Source: Fulvia fulva
Lineage: Eukaryota > Ascomycota > Dothideomycetes > Mycosphaerellales > Mycosphaerellaceae
DNA: 64,000 nt
Direction of reading: 5' to 3'
Assembly: GCF_020509005.1 (NCBI RefSeq)
Contig: NC_063015.1
Coordinates: 3,906,001 to 3,970,000 of the forward strand
The translations under genes were made by a program, and so were the position numbers. The notes under the pieces were generated by a model that saw nothing but the letters and a program-made list of their open reading frames with translations, did no database searches and was not told the DNA's origin. Positions 1 to 11,292 of the stretch are shown in pieces. Positions within the stretch are counted from its first letter, which is position 1, and each line of letters starts with the position of its first letter.

Positions 1-1
1 T

Positions 2-544
2 CTAGCCATCGCTCTAACAACCACGGTAAACACGCTCTTCGGCTCCAAGGTTCTCGTGCCAGAAACCGGGATCATCGCCAACAACGAAATGAACGACTTC
101 TCCATCCCAGGCTCAAGCAACGCTTTCGGCTACATTCCGTCCCCAGCAAATTACGTCCGTCCCGGGAAGAGGCCGCTCTCATCCATCACCCCTACAATCG
201 TGGAGCACGCCAACGGAAGTCTCTACTATCTTGCAAGCGCCGCAGGAGGAAGCCGCATTCTCACATCCGTTCTCCAGAATGTATGGCACGTTCTGGACCA
301 GAATATGACTGCGGTCGAGGCACTTGCGCAACCAAGACTTCATGACCAGTTGGTTCCCAACCAAGTCAGTTTTGAATACACGTACAATAATGAGACCGTG
401 GCCTTCATGAAGTCCCTCGGCCACAATGTGACTTGGGTGGCTCCTGGCCAGAGTACAGGACACGCGTTGAGATTGCTTCCGAATGGTACTTTCGAGGCAG
501 CCAGCGAGCCTCGACAGAAGAACTCGGGAGGGATTGCAGTCTGA
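2..544 (+). CDS. gamma-glutamyltransferase, C-terminal part (5' end outside window)
   Basis: The open frame runs in from the left edge and ends at TGA 542-544, giving about 180 residues. These correspond to most of the small (catalytic) subunit of gamma-glutamyltransferase, which cleaves and transfers the gamma-glutamyl group of glutathione. Seen directly: the T-I/V-N-x-x-FGSKV type stretch at the start, NNEMNDFS (family NNEMDDFS, whose Glu and last Asp bind the substrate alpha-amino group), KRPLSS (the paired Ser of the active site) and AAGGSRI (the oxyanion-hole Gly pair). The nucleophile Thr should lie about 20 residues upstream, just outside the window, so catalytic competence cannot be judged. 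Several N-x-S/T sites fit a secreted or vacuolar glycoprotein. No frameshift is seen in the visible part. Confidence 0.93.
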   Translation, partial: LAIALTTTVNTLFGSKVLVPETGIIANNEMNDFSIPGSSNAFGYIPSPANYVRPGKRPLSSITPTIVEHANGSLYYLASAAGGSRILTSVLQNVWHVLDQNMTAVEALAQPRLHDQLVPNQVSFEYTYNNETVAFMKSLGHNVTWVAPGQSTGHALRLLPNGTFEAASEPRQKNSGGIAV

Positions 545-1105
545 GCGGATGTTATTTCAAGATTTATAGCATTTCGAAGCGCTGGTATGCCAATCATATC
601 CCTACTTCGGCCCTTGAGACGGATTGTCGGCAAATCACTTGTCCTTTGCGAGCAGGATCGAAAGTAGCGGCAGCGTCTCGCCGCTTCTTACCCGTACATA
701 GAGGGTGATGTCAGGCTTGCACCGCGGCATCGAATGTCTCAAGGAGATGTTCATTGCGTCCAGTACACTTCGGCGGACGAGATTGACTAATGCATATGTT
801 GATCATTCGATGGCAGGCTATAATCCATTACTGAACTGCACCAACGAACGCCACGCTTCGAACAAAGAAATGCAATACCAGACGAGCACAAAGCACCAAT
901 AGCGAACAATGCCAGCCTTTGTCTACACTTTCGCCCACCTTGTCCAGCACAAAGGAGAGATCATATGTGCTATTGCTCTGAGCTTCTCCATCCCGATATC
1001 TCACAACCTCACACTCAGCATCCTTATCCTCCATTCCACATTCCCTATTTACCCCATTTCCTTGGTTCGCATCATCTTTTCTTACATACACTCTAGCCTT
1101 CCACC
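545..1105. other. intergenic, 3' end of GGT gene and 5' flank of next gene
   Basis: About 560 bp without a convincing gene. The last 150 bp before 1106 are C/T-rich on the plus strand, typical of a fungal promoter and 5' leader. No RNA gene or repeat was seen. Confidence 0.6.
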
Positions 1106-2176
1106 ATGTCATCACAAACACAACAATCCACCCACATCCTCTTCTCCTGCTCTCACTCCGCCCAGGTGCCGGTCCACCTCCACGAGCAGAGCCTTCAAAA
1201 CCCCACCATGTCCCTAATCCCCTTCCTCCGCAAGGACCTCAACGAGACCGCGTCGCTGGCCGACAGTCCATCCAACATTTCCATCCCCATCATATCCCAC
1301 CCCAGCCCCTGCGGCCGCGACTCCTGCTACAACATCTCCACCCCAACCCTCCAGCGCCAAGTCCTAGACCAAATCTCCACCATCCGCGCCCACCTCAGCT
1401 CCCTCCAAGTGAAATACACAGACCTAGGCACTCAATACCACTCCTACCCCCTCGCGATCCGTGCGCGTTGTGCTAATGACCCAGGTTGTGCGATGGCGCA
1501 TTTACAATTCGGAATCACCACTCAACCCTGGGAGGAGGACGCATTCTTCGAGTCGTGGATAAACGTCGCCGCGTCTTATTCGGATTTGCAGAGACGAGTC
1601 ATGTCCCCCTGTTTCGACGCTGGGAGTGCAAGGTGTGTGAGGAAGGTTGGGAAGGTTTTGATGCAGTGTTATAAACAGCTCGCCGAGATAGGGGAGTTGG
1701 CGAGGATGCTTGAGATGGGAGTGGAGGCCTTGGAAAGTGCAAGGAAGGAGCAGGAAGGTAAGATCGTTATTAGTGGGTTGCCTAAAGGTGAGGATAGGAC
1801 TATCATCCAGCAAACTCTCCAAGCCGCCGGGATCGCGAAGGCGAAGCATCTCGAGACGCTGGCCGTCGATGCGGATGTGCAGTCGGTAGTGGTGGTGCAG
1901 TGCAAATCCCTCTCCAAGGCTCAGAAGGCGAGGAAGTTGTTGAGCACTTTCGAGGCTTGTGGCGTAAGTGTCGAGAAGTATACCCCCGCCGCTGCTGCTG
2001 CCATGCAACAGTCATCGTATGCCCTGAAAGAGCGCAGGTTCGCTGTGAAGGATGAGACGAAGATGCGGAAGGTAGCTTTCAAGAATGTTCTCAGGAAGAT
2101 TTGGGGGGAGAGGATGAGTGGTTTCGTTGGGGTTGGGATGGATGGTGAGAAGCCGTGGTGGGTAATCTCGAGATGA
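1106..2176 (+). CDS. hypothetical protein, 356 aa
   Basis: A single-exon ORF starts at an ATG in good context (CCACCATGTC) and ends at TGA. I do not recognise the family. The first third is rich in Ser/Thr/Pro. A Cys-containing section follows (CGRDSC near residue 70, a C-x5-C pair near 125-131, then C-x7-C and a later Cys). The centre has Lys/Glu-rich helices, and the C-terminal ~100 residues are basic with an alternating beta/alpha look. No signal peptide or membrane segment is visible. It converges with the minus-strand regulator gene at 2414. An opposite-strand ORF of 168 codons overlaps it but has worse composition and is treated as a shadow. Confidence 0.7.
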   Translation: MSSQTQQSTHILFSCSHSAQVPVHLHEQSLQNPTMSLIPFLRKDLNETASLADSPSNISIPIISHPSPCGRDSCYNISTPTLQRQVLDQISTIRAHLSSLQVKYTDLGTQYHSYPLAIRARCANDPGCAMAHLQFGITTQPWEEDAFFESWINVAASYSDLQRRVMSPCFDAGSARCVRKVGKVLMQCYKQLAEIGELARMLEMGVEALESARKEQEGKIVISGLPKGEDRTIIQQTLQAAGIAKAKHLETLAVDADVQSVVVVQCKSLSKAQKARKLLSTFEACGVSVEKYTPAAAAAMQQSSYALKERRFAVKDETKMRKVAFKNVLRKIWGERMSGFVGVGMDGEKPWWVISR

Positions 2177-2413
2177 GTGTGGTACGTATGTTGTAATACT
2201 TCTTCGATTCATGAGATATGTCTCCCTCTTGGATAGTAGCGAAGCGATCGCGTCGCTGATTTAGAGAAATACCAAGACCCCTGGCGCAGCCTCAGCACCA
2301 GACCGGACCGCATCAGGTCGTGGCTTTACAGCTGCCGGTAAGTCGTCTTCCTTGATCAGCGCGGTGGCCTTCAGTAAATTTTCAAGTTGCCGTCATCACT
2401 CCCGACCACAAGT

Positions 2414-4726
2414 TCATCGACCACCACTCGCCTGCCGACTCGCCTCCCAATCCATCGCCCTCTTCACCAAACTCGTCAACTCCTTGAACCCCAACCTCTC
2501 CCCCGACCCATACCCCCCAATATTATTCTTCTTACAAAGATTACTCGCCAACGTCTGATGCTGATGTCCCAAATTCCTCAAAAATATAAAACACAACATA
2601 TCCTCGGGGAACGTCCCATTCCCGTCCCTCAACTTCTTCGCCCTCTCGGCCGGAGGCAGCCGCCGCGTATCGTGGTGATGCTGCAGTTGATTGAAATCGT
2701 TGTACTTCATTTCAAGATTGTGGACGAACTGGTCGAGGCTGCCGCTGTTGGGGAGGGTGATGTTGTTGATCTCGAGGAAGCGCACGTATGCTTGGTCGCT
2801 GCCGCGGGGCATGCACATGTCTTCGAGGCCGAGCCAGATTTCGTTGGCGGTTTTGTATTGGTTCATGCGGGACCACATGTTGGCTGCTAGACACTCTTTG
2901 AGGCCGATCTTGAGCATTTCGTTGCGGCGCTTGAATATGGCGAGTTGTTTGATGTATTCGTTGTTTTCTTCGACTGTAAGATCTCCCGTAGGCTTTACGG
3001 GCTCTTTCTTGTCGCCGATTAATACATCGTAGGAGTTCTCCTTGACTGCTGCGGCGATAAAGTTGTCTTTGAACAGCCTCCAATCTGAGCCAAGCGTGAA
3101 TGGCCGCGGCATGACCGTACGATAAGAGTCTCCGTTACCGCATACAGAGTTGGCCAGTACCTCAACTGCAGAACTTTCCAGCGTCAGCCTCGTGGGCTTG
3201 ACATGTTCTTGCTGAAAGTTCGCCAACGCCGCCAGGACTTGCTCAGCTTGCTGTGCATTTTGATGATTGATGCTCGGAGTGTTGCTGAATTGTGGGTGCA
3301 GTGGTTGCTGGTCTATCATGGCCATGCTATTGTCCATGCCATTCATCTGCTGTTCTGGCATATGCTGCGACGACTGAAGTTGCACCGCAGCTGGAGGCGG
3401 CGCATTGATAGTCTGTGCTGGCTGCTCTACTCTGGGATGTGGAGCATGATCATAATGGCATTGCGTTCCATTCTTCGCACAAGCTCCACAGACTGGACGG
3501 ATGCTATCACACTTTGTCTTCTTCGATCGGCAATTTGTGCACGCAGAGGGGAAGCCAGATTTGGAAGAGACTTGAACTTGCTTCTCGACAGTGCCATCGT
3601 CCGGTCGTTGGGCGCATGTGCCATACTTTTTGTACTTGAGCTTCATATTGGCCACATCAGTACGATTGAAGAGGCCATCTGGGTTGGTGCGTTGCAAGAA
3701 CTTCAACACGTCAGAGGTATTGGTGCCAATGGCGAAAAGGCCATCGACCGCCTTCTCGACACCACCGATACGTGCCCTTCGTCTGTGTCCAGCAAGCTTG
3801 ATCGCATCCACAGCAGGGTGGTTGTGGTGTGTCTTGCGATGTCTGATCTGCCAGTTCCCAGACGGATCGTGTGGGTCGACGGCAACAGCAGCAAGAGACA
3901 TGGGGCATCCTATGCGATTGCTCTTCCTGTTGATGCGAACCTTGTTCTTGTCGGCATCCTTCTTCTGTGTGGACGTCTTGCCGTGCTTGCTGCAGTGAAA
4001 GTAACGCTTGTACAGCAGACCGCGAGCATTCTTCTTGCTGGCTCTGCGGACCAACTCATAACCGTGCTCCAGCGACCATGCGTGCATTGCCTTTTCCAAG
4101 TCGACCTCGTTCGGGTATATGGCCTCTGGCGGAGGAGGCAGTTGGTATATGGGTTCATCGTCGTTGCCATCACCCATGTGGACATCATCATCGTCCTCGT
4201 CATCATTGTCATTGTCATCGTTTAATGTATCGTCAATTACTACATGGCTGTTGTTCGGGTGGTCCTGCTGCAACGCGCTCATGAGCTCTTCTTCGTAGTT
4301 CGGTGGGCTATTCGGCATCGGTGGGGGTGCACCAGGCCCATTGCCTGGCGTCGAGGGTACGGAAGACGGGTCATTGTGGTTGCCATTGTTGACCCGCTGC
4401 TGGCGATTCCGTGAAGGTTGTGCTCTGGGTGCGCCTTGCGGGAGCGTCTGGAAGAACTGCGACTGTTGCTGCGGTTGATTCTGCGCCGGTGTGGAGTTCT
4501 GTTGGATCTGTGGCGGGGAGTGCTGCAACGGCTGCGGCTGCTGGGTGAGTGCCGGCGGATATGAGTAGGGTGTCGTCTGTGGTAGTGGTGGTGGATATGT
4601 GTTGGGGTACGCGTACGGGCCTTGCTGTTGTTGCGGAGGGAAGGGCGGGTCTAGTGTGGTGTGAGGTGTTGGTTCAATCTTCAGCACACAGCCTTACATA
4701 CATGTCTGTTGATGCTGGTTCATCAT
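2414..4726 (-). CDS. FAR1-type zinc finger + Zn2Cys6 regulator fused to a copia-Gag-like domain
   Basis: Predicted CDS is complement(join(2414..4650,4702..4726)), 753 aa. The long minus ORF has no ATG for over 100 residues. A short first exon at 4726-4702 begins ATGATG, ends at a GTATGT donor, and a 51-nt intron with a CTAG acceptor restores frame. Domains: Gln/Pro-rich N-terminus (1-110); acidic Asp/Asn run (~150-175); a FAR1/WRKY-GCM1-like zinc finger at ~197-290 with FHCSKH, IGCPM and HHNHP ligands; a perfect Zn2Cys6 cluster C-x2-C-x6-C-x6-C-x2-C-x6-C at 379-406; a linker; and at ~522-745 a helical domain resembling the Gag/UBN2 domain of Ty1/copia elements (W-x-x-F-K-D-N start, tA-x-E-I-W-x-x-L motif, an LP/LG-like end). 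The role is inferred to be a nuclear DNA-binding regulator with a domesticated Gag part. No stop codons or RIP marks are seen. Confidence 0.8.
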
Positions 4727-5217
4727 GCCGACCCTAGTGCAATTGCTTGCTTTGAGTTGATAATCGGCAGAACAGCCACGCTGGTTGTCGACTATATCGG
4801 GCGCGCAGTTCTTTGCACGGCTTGTCCCGCAACTGCCGGCCCGAGCGCAGCGCTAACTTTCGAACACTACATGTATGTAACGTTCACCTCAACATTTCAA
4901 CTCTTGACGACTTTCGAACAGTCCTCAGGGATGGGAAGCGCGATACGGATTCATGCTCTCCGGTTCTCGAGATCATCAGAGACGAAACCAAAGTAAAGCT
5001 CGAGTCTAGCAAAAAAATGAAACGTCGTTCTCATTTTGATTATTACTACTATTCGCGTCTGTTACTATCACTGCCATCAATCATCTTGTGCTGTCCAATC
5101 CCAAGTATACTCTGGTATAAAACACGGAATCAAAAACCAAAAGTGCAGCAGTGCAACAAAGCCAAGCGCAAGCGCAGAACACATCACATTCTCCCATCCC
5201 GGCCAGTCATAGCCCTT
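4727..5217. other. intergenic between two minus-strand genes
   Basis: About 490 bp holding the promoter of the zinc-finger gene and the 3' flank of eis1. An A/T-rich patch with ATATT-type runs lies near 5,030-5,140. The short plus-strand ORFs here look like shadows; no RNA gene is seen. Confidence 0.55.
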
Positions 5218-8200
5218 CTAGAGCTGCTCCTGGAACCTGGTGCCACGGCTGGGACTTTCACTCTTAGCCTGGCCAGCAAAAGCAGGCGGTGGTGCAAGGC
5301 TCTCGTCAAAGTGATCGCGCGCCTCTTCGAAGGTCTCGTCCTCGGTGCTGCTGTTTTGGCGATCAGCGGTAGTGTCCTTTGCACCGCTTGTGCGGCTGGA
5401 GCCAAAGCCCATCTTCTTCCCAGCCTTGCTTCGGCCAGCTCGACCGCGCGTGACATCTTCCTCTTCAGCGCCGGAGGATTCGTCGTCTAGGTCTGCGAGA
5501 CCTGCACCGCCGCGCTGGTAGCTGGATGGCGAGTCGGGCTCAGCGCCAGAGCTGAATGTTGGACCGGTATCGACGTTACCGAGCGTGGGAGCGGCATCGG
5601 CCGTCTTGGTAGCTGAAGCGCCTTCTGCGCCGGTTCCGATAGCGCCAGCGGCTGGTACGCCAGAAGTGGTGCCGGTCGTAATGGGCTTGTCACCTGCCTT
5701 TGTGCTATCGTAAGACACATTCTTCGAGGACTCGCCGCGCTCAGGCGACTTGAAGTCGGGGTACTTGTTCTCACCCTTTGATTCCTTGTTGCGCAGCTTG
5801 TTGAAGAAGCCGCGGAAGCCTTTGCCCTCCTTCTCTGACTTTGTGGTCGTCTTCGACTCGCCACCGGCCTTCTGTTCTTTGTGCAGCTTGCCAGAGTCGA
5901 CGCTGGTGTTGGCGGTGGTGCCTACGCCTTCGACTGGGCCACCACTTTTCTGCAGCTTTGCAGGCTTAGGATCTGGCCCAGCTGGTCCCTTTGGCTGTCC
6001 AAACACGGCCGTGCCCAATGCGGTGGCACTTGGCTTATCGTCGACAGTGCCAAACTTGGTCTCGGCCACATGAGCCACAGCCTCGTCAATCGATGCCTTG
6101 GGGTGCTGCGTATCTGTTGGGCCGGCCGAGCTGCTCGCGATGGGGTCTTGCTGTGCGGCAGGCTTGGCCGATGGCTCTTGGCGGGTGGTAGTCGTCGTCG
6201 TGGGCGAATGTACAGTTGTTGATGTCGGCTCCACTGACCGCTGGGTAGGAGGGTCGATCGGCGAGACTGGGCTTTGGGTAGTGTCATTCTTTACTGGTGC
6301 GGCGTTGACTCGATCAACAATCTCCTGCGTCTTGTCTTCTCCAAGTTCCCCAGTGGCAACGCCAGCGCCAGCACCAACACCAGCGCCGATCGCTGCTTTG
6401 CTGTGATCTTGTTCGGCAACACCCGCTTGAGTAGTGGGTACAGCTACTGCGCCGGCGTTGCGAGTAGGTCTTTCCTCATCACTGTCCCATTCATCGTCAG
6501 AGTCATCGCTGTCCGGTATCGCTGAGATGTGCCTCTCAAGGTCTGGCATGTGCGATCCCAGCTGTGTGGGCTGGGTTTCTTCGCGGTATGAAAGACCTCC
6601 ATGCTGCTCAAACCCAGCTCTCGCCGGGGCCGTAGCGGTGTCAACATCAGTCTCGTTGCCGTTGACAGCTAAAGCTGGCACACTGGCAGCTGTCACACCC
6701 GCGGCGCCTGGGACAGTGGCTTTGTGGAATCGATCTGCGCCGTCTTCCGTGCCTTTGTCGGAGGTTGTGTTCTGCGCAGTAAGTGGAGCATCGTGCTGTT
6801 CAGGCACAGTCAGTGGTGCAATTGGCATCGCTGGTGGAACCGGCGCATCTTGATGGTCAAGAACGGCCGAGCGCTCTGTCTGATGCGGGTGAATTGGCTG
6901 AGGCTGCACGACCGCCGTCTCATCTGCTGGGGTAACTGGCGAGACACTGCCATCAGTAGCAGTACCACCAGAGGTCGTATTGCCTGGAATTCCGCTTGCA
7001 ACAGCCGTTGTGCTCGCTGCGGTGGCTGGTCGCTCCTTTTTCACTTCGGCGGTCTCCACCTTTTCGAGCTCATTGTCTGGCTTCTCTTCCTCCTTGTTGC
7101 TCTTGCTGAATCTATCCTTCAAGCGACCAAGTGCAGAGCGATGTTTGGCGACAGCGGGGTCTTCGACGGCATTTCCATCGTCATCGTCGGCTTTGGAGGC
7201 GTCCGCAGAAGTCGGCGCGACCACGATGGTGTCTCTCTTCTGTTCGCGGCTCTTTCTCTTGTCTTCTTTCTCAAGGCGCTTCTCTTCAGCCTTGCGCGCC
7301 TTCTCCTCATCTTTGCGAGCTTTCTCGGCGGCCTTGTCTTCAGCTGCAGCAAGTTAGTGTTCTATCAGGCAGCATGGACCGAACAAACATACCGACAATC
7401 TTCTTGACTCTCTCCTTCTCCTCTCGGGTCTTCTGCTTTTCATCACGCTTCTCCTTGTCTTGCTCTTCTTTCTCGAGTCGCAGCTCCTCCTCTCTCCCTC
7501 TGCGATTCTCAGCATTTGCGTTGAGCTGGTCAAGCGTGGGCTTCAGTCGCGCAGCTGCAATTGCCTCAATGTCTGCGTCATCCATGAACCTGCCACCGCC
7601 AACGTGTGTCTTGCCAGGATGCGATGCGGCCTCTTCTCTCTGCTTTTGTGCCCTTTCGCGAGCCTTTGCCTCCCAATCTTCCATGAGCGACGGTGGCACT
7701 TTGCCAGTGTCTGCGAGCACCTTCTCGTCCATGGTATGCATGCGCGCGGAGACACGCTTCTCTGCCGCAGCCAACAGTTTGGCGCGATCGTCCTGCTGCT
7801 TACGCTGGTCAACCTTGCCAGTAGCGGTGCTCAATTGGGCCATCTGTGTGCGAATGCGCTGCGCCTGTGCCTCGTCATCGCTGTCATCCGAATAGTTTCT
7901 GCCACCGTCGCTCGAAGCTCGCTTACGTTGGCGCCCAGTGCCGACACTGCGCATCGACATGCGCGATGATAGCCTTTTAGACTTAATGTCATCGCCATAG
8001 CCGTAATACTCGCGATAGCGTGCGTTCTCAGTGTCCTTGTCGATCTTGGCGAGGCGTTCGGCAGCCAGCTTTTGCGCTGCACCTTGGAGGCTCATATACT
8101 GCAGTGCTTGTTGCTTGAGATCTGGCGGTGCAGCGCTAGTCGAGCTTCGTCCAGCGGCAGCCTGCGCTCCTGCGAGATTGGCAGTGTTGGGCTCATCGGT

Positions 8201-9142
8201 CAGCTTGCTTCGATTCTGGTTCTGGTAAATTCCCTTGGCTGCGGCGACAGCTGAAGCTCTGAGCGCGGCTTGGTGCCTGGTGTCATCCGGATCCGGATCA
8301 TACTCAATGTGGTCGGTGAATTGCCCTCTCACGGGTTTGTGCAAGTTCCCAATTCTGGCTGACTGGTTGGCTTCGTCGTCCCAACCAGCTGCGCCCATCT
8401 TACGATGAGATGCGACTGCTGCACCGAGCGCATTGGCAGTGGCGTTTTGCGAATCTGGATATTCTGGATGCACGGGCTGAGGCGTCGAGGTGGCTCGCGA
8501 CCTGCCCTTGTTGACGGACATGGTCGCGGCTTGCAGTGCTTTGCTCTTGTTCTCGGCATCGACGCCGCCGTACGCGTTGATGGTCATCTTGTTTCCGACC
8601 GCGAGCTTTGCCGCGGACAAGCCCTCTTTGCTCGACGTCGCTTCCCACAGATCCAGCTTGCCGCCTTTCTTCTGCGCGAGGAGTGCGGCTTTCGATCCGG
8701 CGAGACTCTGCTCGGGCTGCCAGAGCTCCTTCATCTTGTAGTCTTCGGCGAGCAGCGCGGCTTTGCCGGCATTGTCTGCGGTGAGGCCGGCGGTGGGAAA
8801 GGAGGGGAGATCTTGCGGCTTCGCATATCGCAATGACGTTGCGGCACCTGCAGCACACTGTTTCAGCTCCGAGCATATGTCATACTACATACATGTAAGG
8901 TAGACATGCACATATGCAACGCGTAGAGGAGACTCACTCTTGGACGACAGCTTGCCGTCTGGACCCAGTGGGTTCTCGCTCCTGCTTTCACGTCCATCTT
9001 GCTGCCGTCGCGATGGGTTGGTGGCATACAGGGCGGCGGTGGAGGCTTGTTCGGACAGCTTGTGCTGGTGGTGGTGCACTGATGGGTCGGGACACGCCAT
9101 CTCGCCCGGGCCTACGCTGGCTGTTTCTGACGTCGAAGCCAT
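5218..9142 (-). CDS. eis1: eisosome protein 1 (Eis1) family
   Basis: Three exons: complement(join(5218..7343,7393..8847,8938..9142)), 1,261 aa. Intron 1 (90 nt) has GTGAGT and CTGCAG, intron 2 (49 nt) has GTATGT, a CTAAC branch site and TGCAG, and the phases join exactly. The N-terminal third carries the family hallmarks: SEQASTAALYATNP, GPDGKLSSKSAATSL-RYA-PQDLPSFP, then two repeats around YKMKELWQPEQS and GGKLDLWEATS. Residues ~330-560 are Lys/Glu-rich coiled coil. The C-terminal half is low complexity, rich in Ala, Thr, Ser and Asp, and disordered. In yeast Eis1 is a peripheral plasma-membrane protein needed for normal eisosome assembly. The start is the first ATG (9142-9140) after the upstream GTG codon. 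It is divergent from the phosphatase gene at 9872. Confidence 0.9.
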
Positions 9143-9871
9143 TGTTGTGGAGCTAGCCACCGAGGGTTACTGGGCTGTTCTTGCCCGTCTATGATGCTCG
9201 TTCTGTGCTTCCAAGGCTACAATGCAATCAAGATGCAGAGGATGTTTCACGCTGGGGGGTATATGGCGCAGCAGAGGAGCAGGACGGTGCGATGTGTTTG
9301 GAGTGAGCTACACGATTAACCTTTGGCCGTTCAGTCAATGACGTGAAAAGCCACGGCGGCCCAGCAACGAGGATCGACCGACGTCACTGCCAGACATCCG
9401 GGAAGCCGAGGAACGCGTGAAAGAAGTCCTCGTCGTGCACGAATTGTCGTTGTATTGACCATGTGACCATCAGCATTTCCTGGAGGAAGACTACAATGAC
9501 TTTGAGGGGTGTGGTGATGGTCGCTGCAAGGAAGAAGTGTATCGTCGTTGACAATTCACCTCGTCCTGGTCGTCTCCCAGTTGCCGTGCGCACAGACTTG
9601 TTGCGAGAAACAGGGAAATTGATTAGAACTATGTTCTACTACTAGCCTTTTGCAGTCGCTACGAATCGTCCCATCGAAGAACACAGAGACGAAGGCATCT
9701 CTACGATATCACTGCCAAGACCCTCAGATAGGTGTGAAAGACCTCCTTCTCTGCCCGGCTGTTGCTTCTGTTAGCCAGTACCTTCCTTGCCTCGTTTCCT
9801 CTTTTGTCCACCGTGCCAAGCACCACAGCCTCTTCGGTAGCCTCCTATCACATGCTTCTGCCTCAACAGCC
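9143..9871. promoter_or_regulatory. divergent intergenic region, eis1 / phosphatase
   Basis: About 730 bp between two divergent start codons, so both promoters must lie here. Short ORFs on both strands are not convincing. The stretch just before 9872 is C/T-rich. No specific operator was recognised. Confidence 0.5.
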
Positions 9872-10753
9872 ATGGCATCTCCAACCAATATACCACCCTT
9901 CGACCAAATCCTCAACTTCCGCGACGTCGCCACCTCAATCAACACCCTCTCCGCTCAACATCTCCTAAAACCAGGTCTCCTCTTCCGCAGCGGCCTCCCC
10001 GACCAAGCAACCCCCTCCGACCAGCACCGCCTAACCAACTCCCACCTCCTCAAAACCATCATAGACCTCCGCACCGACAGCGAACACATCTCCCAAACCC
10101 AAAAGCAGCAAGCCAAAGACATCCCCTCCTCCCCCATCAAAGAACCCCACGATCCCTCCAAACCGCTCCGGATCCCTGGGGTCCAATACCACGACATCTC
10201 TCTAAATGGCCATGCTTACTCTTCCGCACTCATGAAGCAGTTGTCGTATTGGAATGCAGCGAAGTTGATTGGGCTGTATGTCACCGGGTATCGGAATCAG
10301 GCGATCAGTATTCTGGGGAGGAACGTCATGGCGAAACGGGGCTTGATTGGACTGGCGGAGGATTCGTTGACGCATTCTACTGTGGAGTTTAAGCAGATTT
10401 TTGACGTTTTGGCTGATGAGGCGAGTTTTCCTGTTCTGGTGCATTGTACGCAGGGGAAGGATAGGACGGGGGTTACGGTTCTTTTGGTGTTGTTGCTTCT
10501 GGGAGCTCCGCTGGATGCGGTTGATCAGGATTATATGCTAAGCGAGAAGGAACTGGCGTCTGAGAGGGAGGAGGGGTTGAAGCAGATTAATTCGATTGGC
10601 CTTCCGGATGAGTTTGGTGGGTGTGCGCCTGGGTGGGTAGAGGCTATATCCAAGTGGATTGATGAGCGTTATGGTGGTGTTGAGGCTTATCTGCAAGGCT
10701 GTGGTGTGAGCAAGGAACAGCAACAGAAGGTTATTGCCGTTTTGAAGATATGA
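9872..10753 (+). CDS. tyrosine/serine protein phosphatase, MptpB/LipA-like (Y_phosphatase3)
   Basis: 293 aa, single exon. The frame is open further upstream to 9650, but ATG 9872 (CAGCCATGGCA, good context) directly precedes the conserved start of the domain, with NFRD at about residue 14. The catalytic P-loop HCTQGKDRTG has its Cys at about residue 192 and Arg at 198, the CX5R signature with the Lys-Asp variant typical of the bacterial MptpB/LipA and fungal Y_phosphatase3 family. A hydrophobic helix follows (VLLVLLLLGAP), then the DYMLSE motif that usually follows in this family. It is probably a cytosolic phosphatase acting on phosphoprotein or phosphoinositide; the substrate cannot be read from sequence. 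Confidence 0.87.
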   Translation: MASPTNIPPFDQILNFRDVATSINTLSAQHLLKPGLLFRSGLPDQATPSDQHRLTNSHLLKTIIDLRTDSEHISQTQKQQAKDIPSSPIKEPHDPSKPLRIPGVQYHDISLNGHAYSSALMKQLSYWNAAKLIGLYVTGYRNQAISILGRNVMAKRGLIGLAEDSLTHSTVEFKQIFDVLADEASFPVLVHCTQGKDRTGVTVLLVLLLLGAPLDAVDQDYMLSEKELASEREEGLKQINSIGLPDEFGGCAPGWVEAISKWIDERYGGVEAYLQGCGVSKEQQQKVIAVLKI

Positions 10754-10759
10754 TATGGC

Positions 10760-11289
10760 CTACTTCTTCCTCATCGCGGCAGACCTTACAGCAACACTGC
10801 CCGGCCTGCCAACACTCGGGCGTCCGCCGCGATAGCGTGGCTGTTGCTGCCCTGGAGAGCCGCGAACACGCGAAGCGCCCGACGCAGCCGTCTGCCGCAT
10901 GTACGACGAGACAGGGCTCCCAGTCGAGGGCGCGACCGAGTCCCTCCTCACCACCATACCCGGCGGAGCGCGTGAATCCTCGACGCGCAGCGCATCCCCC
11001 ATATCGCCAGGGAGGGATCGCATCTCCCGCAACCGCCCTCCACCCTGCTGTCCACCCTGCCCACCTACCCCCAAGCCTATCGGCGCACGCACCGGAGACA
11101 CAACAGGCGACGCGCGCCGCAGCGCGCCAGCGGACTGCGCCTTTCGCAGCGTCCTCTCCTGCCGTGCCAGCTGCACGTCCGTCCGATGCTTCGCGGTCTC
11201 TTCGACTCTGCCCAGCAATCCATCGGCCCGCGAGCGCTCCACGGACCTCTGTGTCGAAGGGCTCCTGCCGTATGGGAGGCCGGGTTGCT
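10760..11289 (-). other. possible C-terminal continuation of the next gene in another frame
   Basis: On the minus strand an open frame of about 175 codons runs from just after the stop of the 11293-12183 gene to a stop at 10760. It is Arg/Ser/Gly/Pro-rich, like a disordered fungal tail (segments such as RSPSTQRSVERSR and a GGQGGQQGGG run), and has no ATG near its start. It lies in a different frame from the upstream CDS, and no good donor/acceptor pair bridges the two. It could be the true tail reached by an unseen intron or sequencing error, or antisense noise in GC-rich DNA. Plus-strand ORFs of similar length overlap it. Confidence 0.3.
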
Positions 11290-11292
11290 CTT

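Noticed and set aside
3203..4225. Plus-strand ORF of 340 codons
   Set aside because: It lies opposite the zinc-finger regulator, whose motifs are unmistakable. The plus reading is Leu/Arg/Cys-rich without a domain.
6434..7895. Long plus-strand ORFs opposite eis1
   Set aside because: Antisense shadows of a low-complexity Ala/Thr/Glu-rich coding sequence; Ser/Cys/Phe-rich with no family match.
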